From the NCBI GenBank assembly GCA_019114985.1, contig DXEM01000012.1, positions 1 through 64,000 of the forward strand: DNA of 64,000 bases, in the 5' to 3' direction. Below, one piece after another: positions 25,665 through 32,999 of this stretch (position 1 is the first letter of the stretch; every line of letters starts with the position of its first letter). Origin of the DNA: Candidatus Anaerostipes excrementavium. GTDB taxonomy: Bacteria > Bacillota > Clostridia > Lachnospirales > Lachnospiraceae. The notes beneath the pieces were generated by a model. It was given only the letters and a program-made list of their open reading frames with translations, did not search any database and was not told the DNA's origin. A program made the translations under genes and the position numbers.

Positions 25665-25770
25665 GTCGCATCAGTTCCGGAAGGAGTGCAGGAGTTGATT
25701 CTGTGTCGGAGGTGTCTAAGCTCAACAAAGAATTATTCTTAGGAACACGCTCCGGCTGGTGGGCTTTTTA
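25665..25770 (+). ncRNA. Candidate structured small RNA of about 105 nt, unidentified
   Basis: Read directly: a promoter at 25631-25658 is followed by three nested stems. P1 pairs CATCAG (25669-25674) with CTGGTG (25756-25761), with adjoining CCGG arms. P2 pairs CAGGA (25689-25693) with TTCTG (25699-25703). P3 pairs CGGAG-GTGT-CTAAG (25707-25720) with CTTAG-ga-ACAC-g-CTCCG (25738-25754). The last arm runs into GGGC and five T residues, so the RNA would end near 25770. No open frame of note occurs in it. The layout is a three-way junction with its own promoter and terminator, suggesting an independent RNA, but a leader of the Uma2 gene is also possible. I could not match it to 6S, SRP RNA, tmRNA or a known riboswitch. 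Confidence 0.5.
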
Positions 25771-25818
25771 GTACTAGGTGATTAAGGAATTTTTGAATAT
25801 ATAGGAGGATGTGACATT

Positions 25819-26370
25819 ATGCCATTGTTGCAAGAAGATTTTTATACAATTGATGATATTTACACTCTTCCAGATGGAAAACGAGCAGAACTAATCGATG
25901 GAGAAATGTATATGATGGCGCCTCCAAACCGGATCCATCAAAAAATTCTGATGGAGCTGTCAGCGACGATCAGAGACTATATCAGAGGAAAATCTGGTTC
26001 ATGTGAAGTATATCCTGCTCCTTTTGCTGTATTTCTGAATAAGGATAACAAAAACTATGTAGAACCCGATATAAGTGTGATATGTGATAAGAATAAACTT
26101 ACAGATAAGGGATGTAATGGCGCTCCGGATTGGGTGATTGAAATTGTGTCTCCTTCCAGTCAGAGCATGGATTATTTGACAAAACTTTTTAAATATCGTT
26201 CTGCGGGCGTTCGTGAATATTGGGTTGTAAACCCTATGAAAAAAACAGTATTGACGTATTTGTTTGAAAAAAAAGAGGACTCTAATCAATATGTTTTTTC
26301 TGACAGAATTAATTCACAAATTTATGAAGACTTTTCAATTTGTATTTCAGAATTGTTGAATGAATCATAA
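25819..26370 (+). CDS. Uma2 family (DUF820) endonuclease-like protein
   Basis: 183 residues of the Uma2 family, a PD-(D/E)XK nuclease fold first noted in cyanobacteria and also common in Firmicutes; the biological role is unclear. The core is visible: AELIDGEMYMM with the first acidic residue, VEPDISVICD with the catalytic Asp, and WVIEIVSPSSQ carrying the E-x-hydrophobic segment. It starts after AGGAGGATGTGAC and lies just downstream of the candidate RNA. It ends before a terminator hairpin, so it may form a two-element unit with that RNA. Confidence 0.85.
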   Translation: MPLLQEDFYTIDDIYTLPDGKRAELIDGEMYMMAPPNRIHQKILMELSATIRDYIRGKSGSCEVYPAPFAVFLNKDNKNYVEPDISVICDKNKLTDKGCNGAPDWVIEIVSPSSQSMDYLTKLFKYRSAGVREYWVVNPMKKTVLTYLFEKKEDSNQYVFSDRINSQIYEDFSICISELLNES

Positions 26371-26420
26371 GAAAAAACATCGCTTATTGGTTGCTAAATT
26401 AAAGTATAGAACTTAATTAG

Positions 26421-26472
26421 AAATGATTGATAATCTCTGAGGAAAGAATACGAATTATATCAATCATTTTTT
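26421..26472 (+). terminator. Terminator after the Uma2 gene
   Basis: Twelve-base arms AAATGATTGATA (26421-26432) and TATCAATCATTT (26458-26469) around a 25-base loop, followed by TTTTGC. Confidence 0.65.
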
Positions 26473-26520
26473 GCTTTATTTTAAAAAATTGCTGATAGAT
26501 AAAAAAGGAATACAAAATAG

Positions 26521-26551
26521 AAAAATAAAAACCTACGTAAATACGCAGGTT
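26521..26551 (-). terminator. Terminator of the tRNA-Arg gene
   Basis: On the minus strand AACCTGCGTA pairs with TACGTAGGTT (one mismatch) and is followed by TTTATTTTT. Confidence 0.7.
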
Positions 26552-26557
26552 CTAAGA

Positions 26558-26630
26558 TGCACCAGGCGGGAGTTGAACCCGCGACCAACAGCTTCGGAGG
26601 CTGCCACTCTATCCACTGAGTTACTGGTAC
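26558..26630 (-). tRNA. tRNA-Arg (anticodon CCG)
   Basis: A 73-base cloverleaf. The acceptor pairs GTACCAG with CTGGTGC, discriminator A. The D arm is ACTC/GAGT, the anticodon stem GCAGC/GCTGT, and the T arm GCGGG/CCCGC with a TTCAACT loop. The anticodon loop CTCCGAA gives anticodon CCG, reading the rare arginine codon CGG. The 3' CCA is not encoded, so it must be added by the CCA-adding enzyme. It stands as a single gene with its own promoter and terminator. Confidence 0.95.
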
Positions 26631-26641
26631 ACAGCTATATT

Positions 26642-26670
26642 ATAATATAATAATCTGATGGATTTTGCAA
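26642..26670 (-). promoter_or_regulatory. Promoter of tRNA-Arg
   Basis: On the minus strand TTGCAA (26670-26665) and TATTAT (26647-26642) with a 17-base spacer, ending 12 bases before the tRNA. Confidence 0.6.
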
Positions 26671-26803
26671 GCGTTTTTTTCTTCAATTATAATTAAACTT
26701 TGTGTCATTCACCACGTTTTTTAAATTTATGATTGCATAAGCGATGGATGTATGCTATTTTATTATGAGTGATGAAAACAAAAAAGAATATTTGTGTCGA
26801 GCG

Positions 26804-26857
26804 AGGACTATAGATTTTTCTGTTTCTGACTTCAAACAGAGATCTACAGTCCTTTTT
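26804..26857 (+). terminator. Leader hairpin with T-run upstream of the MATE gene
   Basis: A long interrupted stem: AGGACT, TAGAT and CTGTTT on the left pair with AAACAG, ATCTA and AGTCCT on the right, and the last arm enters five T residues. It ends 29 bases before the MATE start, so it could be an attenuator in that gene's leader or the terminator of a very short transcript. Confidence 0.55.
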
Positions 26858-26886
26858 GTTCTTTATAGGATAAGAGGAGGAATGAA

Positions 26887-28278
26887 ATGGAACAAACTTA
26901 TATGAAAGAAAAACCGATTTTACCGTTGCTTATGTCAATGGCTCTTCCGATGATTATCTCAATGTTTGTAAATTCTTTGTACAATATTGTAGATAGTATT
27001 TTTGTGGCAAAGATCAGTGAGGACGCCATGACTGCATTGTCGTTGGTATATCCGGTGCAGAATCTTGTAATGGCAATTAGCGTTGGATTTGGAGTGGGTA
27101 TCAATGCGATGATCGCTATGTTTCTTGGAGCAGGAAAAAAGGAGAGAGCAGGCGCAGCGGCGACCCAGGGATTGTTGTTAAACGGGGTTCATGGAATTTT
27201 GCTGAATGTGTTGGGGCTTCTTTTCATGCCGACATTTCTTAGAATGTTTACGAACGATCCAAAACTGATGGATTTGGGGCTTCGTTATTCAACCATTGTA
27301 CTATGCTTTTCTGTTGTGATTACCATAGGAATCACGTTTGAGAAAGTATTCCAGGCGGTCGGAAAAATGATGGTTACAATGTTAAGTCTTTTATGCGGCT
27401 GCATTTTAAATATTATTTTAGACCCTCTTTTGATTTTCGGAATCGGACCATTTCCGAAAATGGGAATCGAAGGAGCTGCGCTTGCCACAGGGATTGGTCA
27501 GGTTTCCACACTTGTAATTTATCTGATCGTGTATATTTGGAAACCGCTAAATGTTCGATTTTCTATGAAATATTTGAAGCTGGAAAAAAGTATTTGTCAA
27601 AAATTATATTTCATCGGGATTCCGGCAACTTTGAATATGGCGCTTCCATCTGTTCTGATTTCAGCCCTGAATGGATTGTTTGTCGCTTATTCCCAGACCT
27701 ATGTTGTTGTTCTTGGCATTTATTATAAATTACAAACCTTCCTTTATTTGACCGCCAATGGTATGGTGCAGGGAATGCGGCCTTTAATCAGTTATAATTA
27801 CGGAGCGGGAGAAATTGAAAGAGTTCACAAAATTTTCCGGTCTTCTTTGACAATCATCGCTGGAATTATGGTCGTGGGTGTTATTTTATGTCTTACGGTT
27901 CCGGGAAGTTTGATGATGATGTTCACGAAGAATCCGGAAACCATTCAGGAAGGGATCACAGCAATGAGGATCATCTGCATTGGATTTCTTGCTTCATCTG
28001 TTTCTGTCACGGCAGCCGGTGCATTTGAAGCGCTGGGAAAAGGATTGCAGTCTTTTCTGGTATCTTTATTGCGTTACGTCGTCATCATCTTGCCCGCAGC
28101 ATACATTTTTGGAAGGATCTATGGAGCAGACGGCATATGGAATGCTTTCTGGACAGCAGAATTTGTCACTGCAGTTGTAGCTTGGCTCCTTTACCGAAAC
28201 GTTTTTGCAGGAGAAAAGGATCAGGAAGAACCTTTGACAGAAAAAATAGAAACGACTACAATAGAGGGCAGGAGGTAA
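26887..28278 (+). CDS. MATE family multidrug/cation efflux transporter
   Basis: 463-residue integral membrane protein with about 12 hydrophobic helices in two homologous halves, the MATE layout. The N-terminal MEKPILPLLMSMALPMIISMFVNSLYNIVDSIFV-type opening (PMIISMFVNSLYNIVDS) and the repeated LATGIGQVSTLVIYL and GMRPLISYNYGAG segments are typical of the DinF/NorM-like clostridial group, which exchange drugs or metabolites for Na+ or H+. The substrate cannot be predicted. AAGAGGAGGAATGAA precedes the start. It is followed after 4 bases by the thioesterase gene, so the two share a transcript. Confidence 0.92.
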   Translation: MEQTYMKEKPILPLLMSMALPMIISMFVNSLYNIVDSIFVAKISEDAMTALSLVYPVQNLVMAISVGFGVGINAMIAMFLGAGKKERAGAAATQGLLLNGVHGILLNVLGLLFMPTFLRMFTNDPKLMDLGLRYSTIVLCFSVVITIGITFEKVFQAVGKMMVTMLSLLCGCILNIILDPLLIFGIGPFPKMGIEGAALATGIGQVSTLVIYLIVYIWKPLNVRFSMKYLKLEKSICQKLYFIGIPATLNMALPSVLISALNGLFVAYSQTYVVVLGIYYKLQTFLYLTANGMVQGMRPLISYNYGAGEIERVHKIFRSSLTIIAGIMVVGVILCLTVPGSLMMMFTKNPETIQEGITAMRIICIGFLASSVSVTAAGAFEALGKGLQSFLVSLLRYVVIILPAAYIFGRIYGADGIWNAFWTAEFVTAVVAWLLYRNVFAGEKDQEEPLTEKIETTTIEGRR

Positions 28279-28282
28279 GATT

Positions 28283-28696
28283 ATGGAGCATATTTCAGAG
28301 ATAGAAGTTCGATATGCGGAGACGGATCAGATGGGAATCGCCCATCACAGCTGTTATGCAGTCTGGTTCGAAGTAGCAAGAACAGATTTTATCAAAGCGG
28401 CAGGAATTCCGTATACAGAGGTAGAAAACCGCGGGCTTATTTTCCCGCTCACATTTTTGGAATGTAAGTACAAAACCGCGGCGCTGTATGAGGACAAGCT
28501 TCAGATTCATGCAAAACTAACGAAACTTACACCGGTTCGTCTGGAATTTTCCTATGACGTAGTCAGAGACGGCAAAGTCATTGCCACCGGAAAAACCGGA
28601 CATGGAATGGTGAGCAAAGATCTGAAACCAATGAATGTCAAAAAAGTATTCCCAGATCTGTATCAGATGTTTGAAGATGCCTTAGAGACGGCTTAA
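28283..28696 (+). CDS. Acyl-CoA thioesterase (YbgC/4-hydroxybenzoyl-CoA type)
   Basis: 137-residue hot-dog fold thioesterase. The N-terminal VRYAETDQMGIAHHSCYAVWFEVAR holds the catalytic Asp and the binding helix of the YbgC/FcbC family (here shown as ETDQMGIAHH and WFEVAR). Such enzymes hydrolyse short or aromatic acyl-CoAs. The last 15 bases overlap the end of the convergent rlmH gene. Confidence 0.9.
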   Translation: MEHISEIEVRYAETDQMGIAHHSCYAVWFEVARTDFIKAAGIPYTEVENRGLIFPLTFLECKYKTAALYEDKLQIHAKLTKLTPVRLEFSYDVVRDGKVIATGKTGHGMVSKDLKPMNVKKVFPDLYQMFEDALETA

Positions 28697-29128
28697 CTGC
28701 TCGGTCAGGATCAAACGCATCAGCTGATGCGGGAAAGTAAGGCGTGAAAAACTTAATTTTATCTGGCCTTTGGCAGTGACTTCTCTAGATAAACCTAAGG
28801 AGCCCCCGATGATAAAGGTAACGCAGGAAACTCCTTCTTGTCGTAACTGGGTCCATCTCTTTTGGAATTGTTCGGTTGAGAAAGGTTTGCCCTCGATACA
28901 AAGCGGGATAACAAAACTATCGGAAGGAATCCGTGATAATATGCGGGCTCCTTCTTTTTTTATGATATTTTCCTCTTGTTTTTTGCTGGCGTTAGCAGGA
29001 GTTTCCTCGTCCGGGAGTTCTATGATTTCAAATGTATATTTCTTTCGAATCTCTTTTGCGTAACGATCGATTAGTTTTTTCAGATAATCTTCTTTTAATT
29101 TTCCAACACAGATCAGTTGTATTTTCAT
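28682..29128 (-). CDS. rlmH: RlmH-type 23S rRNA methyltransferase lacking its C-terminal tail
   Basis: 148 residues of the SPOUT enzyme that N3-methylates pseudouridine 1915 in 23S rRNA. The N-terminus MKIQLICVGKLKEDYL, the knot segment FIIGGSLGLSREV and LTFPHQLMRLILTEQL are clear. Normal RlmH proteins (about 155-160 residues) then continue with YRAxxI...PYHK/R, which completes the active site of the partner subunit in the homodimer; here the chain stops at SRL, directly over the end of the convergent thioesterase gene. No frameshift restores the tail. The start at 29128 follows AAAGGGTG. A second protein with the tail lies 1.5 kb downstream in the opposite orientation. Confidence 0.88.
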   Translation of the reverse strand: MKIQLICVGKLKEDYLKKLIDRYAKEIRKKYTFEIIELPDEETPANASKKQEENIIKKEGARILSRIPSDSFVIPLCIEGKPFSTEQFQKRWTQLRQEGVSCVTFIIGGSLGLSREVTAKGQIKLSFSRLTFPHQLMRLILTEQLSRL

Positions 29129-29278
29129 AATCAGCACCCTTTCTTTCATATGGAAAAGCAATTTGCTTATGTGAATCAATTTTACAGGAATGGAAGAAAG
29201 AAAACAATGGTTTTACAAATATCTTATTATTTCTCCTATTTTATTCTCTAACTTTCATACGTAAAATTTGATTGAATA

Positions 29279-29309
29279 TATAGTCATATAATGATATGAT
29301 ATGACTATA
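29279..29309. promoter_or_regulatory. Palindromic operator of the toxin-antitoxin operon
   Basis: Perfect 11-base arms TATAGTCATAT (29279-29289) and ATATGACTATA (29299-29309) with a 9-base centre. A TATAAT sequence (29287-29292) overlaps the left arm. The site ends 21 bases before the antitoxin start, as expected for autoregulation by a Phd-type antitoxin. Confidence 0.75.
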
Positions 29310-29330
29310 AAATTAACAGGAGGTATTCAT

Positions 29331-29609
29331 ATGTTTACAATACAAGAATCGATTCGTCCATCAGCCGATTTAAGAAATCATTATAGTGAAATATCAAAAC
29401 AATGCAGGGAAAATAAGGAAGCAGTTATTATTACAGTAAACGGCCGAGGAGATACAGTTTCTCTTTCTTATGAGGAATATAAGAGGATGAAATCCAGAAT
29501 AGAACTTTTAGAAATTTTATCAGCAGCGGAAGATGATGTGAAAAATGGGAGGGTTGAACCAATTGAAAATACATTCCAGGATCTGAGACAGATATTGAAG
29601 GAGAAATAA
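29331..29609 (+). CDS. Type II antitoxin, Phd/YefM family
   Basis: 92-residue antitoxin. The N-terminal part (IRPSADLRNHYSEISKQCRENKEAVIITVNGRGDTVSLSYEEYKRM; here the core is ADLRNHYSEI and AVIITVNGRGD) is the Phd/YefM DNA-binding and dimerisation fold, which binds the palindrome directly upstream. The acidic C-terminal third (about 55-92) would wrap and neutralise the toxin. The ATG at 29331 follows AGGAGGTATTC. The stop codon overlaps the toxin ATG (TAATG). Confidence 0.88.
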   Translation: MFTIQESIRPSADLRNHYSEISKQCRENKEAVIITVNGRGDTVSLSYEEYKRMKSRIELLEILSAAEDDVKNGRVEPIENTFQDLRQILKEK

Positions 29610-29929
29610 TGATGAAATATACAGTTATCCGTACAGATATGGCAGATGAACAGATCCGTCAAATTATCCTTTATATTAATGAGAACTTCGGACCGGAGAT
29701 TGCACTGCAAAAATTAGATGAATTAGAAAAAAATATTCTGAATTTAGGAGACAATCCTAATATGGGAAGCATTCCCAGATATCATGTTTTACGACAGCAA
29801 AGATATAGAGTGTTGGTATTAGAGAAAAATCTCGTGTTTTATAAAGGAGATGATGAGAGAAAAGAAGTAATGATCTATGCAGTTTTAGATCAAAGACAGG
29901 ATTATCTAAACATCATTAGAGGGCTGTAA
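29609..29929 (+). CDS. Type II toxin, RelE/ParE superfamily
   Basis: 106-residue RelE/ParE-fold toxin (105 if the second ATG is used). TDMADEQIRQIILYINENFG at the start, PNMGSIPRYHVLRQQRYRVLVLEKNLVFY in the core and VMIYAVLDQRQDY at the end follow the ParE/RelE pattern, with basic residues on the active face and a final tyrosine. Whether it cuts mRNA on the ribosome (RelE) or blocks gyrase (ParE) is not clear. It overlaps the antitoxin stop by one base, the usual order of a TA operon. Confidence 0.87.
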   Translation: MMKYTVIRTDMADEQIRQIILYINENFGPEIALQKLDELEKNILNLGDNPNMGSIPRYHVLRQQRYRVLVLEKNLVFYKGDDERKEVMIYAVLDQRQDYLNIIRGL

Positions 29930-30012
29930 ATTGACTGGACGAGCTTCGCTCGATAAGGTATAATATAGGGAAATCTGGGAAGATATTGTAAGAGGGAACG
30001 GGAGGAGTTTAT

Positions 30013-30630
30013 TTGAAATTAAAGAAATCAACCATTTTTATTTTAGTGTTGAGCTGGATTTTGTTTTTCGCAGCGTGTTTTACGGCTTTCTTTTATCTGG
30101 AACAGAGACAGGAGGCGAAAGCGACGAATGAAAAGATTTTCAAAGATCAGTCGACGAAGAAGATTGCGGAGAAGAACGACTATGCGGATGTAAAACAGTT
30201 CATGGCGGATTATTATGAGAAGATCCAAAAAGATGACCGGGAAGCGTTAAAGTCTATGGTGGAAGATTTTCAGGAATTGGAAAAGCAGCAGGAAGCCATG
30301 ACAAAGTATGTAGAAGCTTATCGGGAACTTTCTTACCAGGCAGAGCAGGTCGAGGATACGAAAGATTATATTGTATATGTTACGTATGAGCTGAAGATTA
30401 AGGGGATCGATACACCGGCTCCCGGAATGACGCCGTATTATTTGAAGAAAGATAAAGACAGCTTCTTGATTTACAATAATGAAGAGCATGATACGGAAGA
30501 TATGAAAGAAGCGAAGGAGAAGAGTCTCGGTAAGGAGAATAATAAAGAACTGATCCGGAAAGTGAACCAGGAATATGAAGATGCCTTAAAGGCAGACAAG
30601 AAATTAAAAGAATTTTTTGAGGATGATTGA
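30013..30630 (+). CDS. Single-pass membrane protein of unknown function
   Basis: 205 residues beginning with TTG after GGGAGGAGTTTAT. One N-terminal helix (about 7-28, IFILVLSWILFFAACFTAFFY) anchors a soluble part rich in Lys, Glu and Asp. From about residue 55 to 155 the sequence has the alternating helix and strand pattern of NTF2-like domains (DVKQFMADYYEKIQKDDREALKSM; YELKIKGIDTPAPGMTPYYLKKD), but no family is recognised. It lies 5 bases before the RlmH-like gene and is probably co-transcribed with it. Confidence 0.7.
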   Translation: MKLKKSTIFILVLSWILFFAACFTAFFYLEQRQEAKATNEKIFKDQSTKKIAEKNDYADVKQFMADYYEKIQKDDREALKSMVEDFQELEKQQEAMTKYVEAYRELSYQAEQVEDTKDYIVYVTYELKIKGIDTPAPGMTPYYLKKDKDSFLIYNNEEHDTEDMKEAKEKSLGKENNKELIRKVNQEYEDALKADKKLKEFFEDD

Positions 30631-30634
30631 TGGC

Positions 30635-31039
30635 ATGATGAAGATACAGATTTATCTATTGCAGAAAAAAGCGGACGCCTTTTATCAGAAAGCGATGGAT
30701 GAATATTTAAAACGGCTTCAGGCTTATGCCGGTGTTTCGGTTTCTTATGTAAAAAATGAGAAGCAGATGGCGAAGGCTGCGGCGAAAGGGAAAAAGAAAT
30801 ATTATGTGACATGCGGGGAGCAGAGTTTAACAAGTCCTGAATTTGCGGAGAAAATTCAGGACTTGTCTGTCAGAGGTGAGTCTTCCATTGATTTTTATAT
30901 TGGATATGGCGGGGAAGATGATATGGAACCGTTTTGTCTGTCTTCTTTTACAATGGAACCTTCTCTAACGGCAACGGTGCTTTTAGAGCAGATTTACCGG
31001 GCGTACCGAATCATGAACCATCAGGCATATCATAAATAG
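30635..31039 (+). CDS. Divergent RlmH-like SPOUT protein with intact C-terminal tail
   Basis: 134 residues. The beginning (MKIQIYLLQKKADAFYQKAMDEYLKRL) resembles RlmH, and the end, LLEQIYRAYRIMNHQAYHK, is a good match to the RlmH C-terminal helix and tail. In between, the SAM-binding knot is altered: IGYGGEDDMEP stands where RlmH has IGGxxGL, and the LTxPHQL motif is replaced by SFTMEPSL. It is thus shorter and divergent, but keeps precisely the part missing from the other RlmH in this window. Methyltransferase activity on its own is doubtful. Start 30635 or 30638; both ATGs follow a weak GAGG. Confidence 0.75.
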   Translation: MMKIQIYLLQKKADAFYQKAMDEYLKRLQAYAGVSVSYVKNEKQMAKAAAKGKKKYYVTCGEQSLTSPEFAEKIQDLSVRGESSIDFYIGYGGEDDMEPFCLSSFTMEPSLTATVLLEQIYRAYRIMNHQAYHK

Positions 31040-31076
31040 CAGTGAAATGATAAGAAATAGGAACAAGGAGCGTAAC

Positions 31077-31982
31077 ATGGAGTTTAAGACACCAACATTA
31101 GAAGACAAAGAAATCATAGATTCGTATTTTGAACAGGAATGTACCAGGAGCTGTGATTTCAATACGGCAAATATCATACTTTGGAATCAATTTTATTCCT
31201 GCGAATATGCAATTGTAAATGATACATTAGTCATGCGCACGGATGAGGAAGGAGAATCTTTTTCTTTTCCTATGGGACCGGGAGATAAGAAAAAAGCGAT
31301 CGAAGAGATTATGGCGTACTGCAAAGAAAAGGGGATTGCTTTTATTATGAATGGCATTACCCATGAGATGGAAGAACAGATGAAAGAGATGTTTGGTGAT
31401 ATTTTTCAGGTCGAGTATGACAGAGATGCCGCCGATTACATCTATGAGAGAGAAAAATTAGCAACTCTAAGCGGGAAAAAACTTCACGGAAAAAGGAATC
31501 ATATCAATCGTTTTAAAGACAACCATGAATGGTCTTATGAGAGGCTGAATGATGAGAATCAGTTGGAGGCTCTGGCCATGCTGATGGAATGGAAGCTTCA
31601 AAATTGCAAGCCGGAAGATTTGGAAAAACATGAAGAGATATGTGTTTCCAAAAACAGCTTGATCTATTATAAAGAACTTGGATTGGTAGGCGGCATTTTA
31701 CGTGCAGACGGCAAAATCGTAGGACTTTCGGTGGGAGAGCCGGCAGTGAATCCGGATACGTTTGTCGTTCATATTGAAAAAGCATTTCCGGATGTTCAAG
31801 GGGCTTATCCTATGATCAATCAGCAGTTTGTTCTCCACGAAATGGAAGGTTTTACTTATGTAAATCGAGAAGAAGATATGGGAGAAGAAGGTCTGCGCAA
31901 GGCGAAAATGTCCTATCGGCCGGCATTTATGCTGGAAAAAGGCTTCTTAAGACTGAAATCAGAAGTATGTGAAGAGGAATAA
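31077..31982 (+). CDS. DUF2156 (phosphatidylglycerol lysyltransferase C-terminal-like) protein
   Basis: 301-residue soluble protein with two GNAT-like halves, the DUF2156 family. These resemble the aminoacyl-transferring domain of MprF but lack its membrane part, and their substrate is unknown. Features are TPTLEDKEIIDSYF at the start, KLSGKKLHGKRNHINRF in the middle (LHGKRNHINRF is the family hallmark), and YVNREEDMGEEGLRKAKMSYRPAF near the end. The start at 31077 uses AAGGAG; the frame continues upstream without a site. Confidence 0.88.
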   Translation: MEFKTPTLEDKEIIDSYFEQECTRSCDFNTANIILWNQFYSCEYAIVNDTLVMRTDEEGESFSFPMGPGDKKKAIEEIMAYCKEKGIAFIMNGITHEMEEQMKEMFGDIFQVEYDRDAADYIYEREKLATLSGKKLHGKRNHINRFKDNHEWSYERLNDENQLEALAMLMEWKLQNCKPEDLEKHEEICVSKNSLIYYKELGLVGGILRADGKIVGLSVGEPAVNPDTFVVHIEKAFPDVQGAYPMINQQFVLHEMEGFTYVNREEDMGEEGLRKAKMSYRPAFMLEKGFLRLKSEVCEEE

Positions 31983-31999
31983 AATAATAAGTAAATGAA

Positions 32000-32028
32000 T
32001 TGACACTAAGTGTCTAAAAATGTAGAAT
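32000..32028 (+). promoter_or_regulatory. Promoter of pyrBI with palindrome over the -35 box
   Basis: TTGACA at 32000-32005 and TAGAAT at 32023-32028, 17-base spacer. The perfect 13-base palindrome GACACTAAGTGTC (32002-32014) overlaps the -35 element and the start of the spacer, a good position for a repressor. No PyrR-type or UTP attenuator structure is seen in the 45-base leader. Confidence 0.7.
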
Positions 32029-32072
32029 GAAATTATACTTTTGGAGTAATGACAATTTAGGAGGAAGTTGCG

Positions 32073-32999
32073 ATGAGACATTTGATTGATCCGATGGATC
32101 TAAGTGTGGAAGACATAGACCGGCTGCTTGATCTGGCGGACGATATTTCCGGTAATCCGGAGAAATATCGGGAAGTATGTAAGTATAAGAAACTTGCTAC
32201 ATTATTTTTTGAACCGAGTACAAGAACCAGGCTGAGTTTTGAGGCCGCCATGTTGGAACTGGGAGGCAGCGTACTTGGATTTTCTTCGGCTGATTCATCT
32301 TCCGCGGCAAAAGGAGAAAGTATTGCAGATACGGCAAGAACGGTCGCTTGTTATGCGGATATCATTGCGATGCGCCATCCGAAGGAAGGAGCGCCATATG
32401 TCGCATCTCAATTTGTAGATATTCCGATCATTAACGCAGGGGACGGCGGACACAATCATCCAACACAGACTCTGACAGATCTTTTGACTATCCGTCGGGA
32501 AAAAGGAAGATTCAGCGATCTGACCATTGGCTTCTGCGGAGATTTGAAGTTTGGACGTACCGTGCATTCTCTGATCAAAGCATTATCCCGTTACGAAGGA
32601 ATTCGGTATATTCTGATTTCTCCGGAAGAACTGCAGATTCCGGAATATATTAAGAAGGATGTCTTCGAGAAGAAAGGAATTGCCTTTCGTGAAGTTGAAA
32701 GAATGGAAGAAGTTATGCCGGAATTGGATATCATATATATGACCAGAGTGCAGAGAGAGAGATTTTTCAATGAAGCTGACTATATTCGTTTGAAAGACAG
32801 CTATATCCTGGATATGGATAAGCTGAAGAATGCGAAGGAAGATTTATCGATTCTTCATCCGCTTCCGCGTGTCAATGAGATTTCTGTAAAAGTGGACCGG
32901 GATCCAAGAGCATGTTATTTCAGACAGGCGTTGAATGGAAAACATGTAAGAATGGCGTTGATTATGGATTTGCTGGGGGTGCACGCAGATGAAAATTGA
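32073..32999 (+). CDS. pyrB: Aspartate carbamoyltransferase, catalytic subunit
   Basis: 308-residue enzyme joining carbamoyl phosphate and aspartate, the first committed step of pyrimidine synthesis. [13 protein letters not shown] binds carbamoyl phosphate, AKGESIADT supplies the Ser/Lys loop of the neighbouring subunit, and [13 protein letters not shown] and [13 protein letters not shown] bind the substrates. Length is typical. It overlaps pyrI by 11 bases, so the two chains are made together. Confidence 0.97.
   Translation: MRHLIDPMDLSVEDIDRLLDLADDISGNPEKYREVCKYKKLATLFFEPSTRTRLSFEAAMLELGGSVLGFSSADSSSAAKGESIADTARTVACYADIIAMRHPKEGAPYVASQFVDIPIINAGDGGHNHPTQTLTDLLTIRREKGRFSDLTIGFCGDLKFGRTVHSLIKALSRYEGIRYILISPEELQIPEYIKKDVFEKKGIAFREVERMEEVMPELDIIYMTRVQRERFFNEADYIRLKDSYILDMDKLKNAKEDLSILHPLPRVNEISVKVDRDPRACYFRQALNGKHVRMALIMDLLGVHADEN

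Larger units (their letters stand above)
26371..26886. other. 516-base stretch without a protein gene
   Basis: This gap holds the Uma2 terminator (26421-26472), the tRNA-Arg gene on the minus strand with its promoter and terminator (26521-26670), and a leader hairpin in front of the MATE gene (26797-26857). Apart from A/T-rich filler and a weak plus-strand promoter-like stretch around 26730-26765, nothing else is visible. Confidence 0.8.

Noticed and set aside
25665..25770. 6S RNA, SRP RNA or a known riboswitch
   Set aside because: Too short for 6S, and none of the conserved cores of SRP, T-box, purine, SAM, FMN, THF, lysine or c-di-GMP motifs could be recognised, so it was left as unidentified.
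26558..26630. tRNA gene as an attachment site of an island
   Set aside because: No integrase gene or direct repeat of the tRNA 3' end could be found on either side within the window.
28682..28720. Frameshift as the reason for the short RlmH
   Set aside because: None of the frames after the stop encodes the missing YRAxxI..YHK tail; the DNA there codes for the thioesterase on the other strand.
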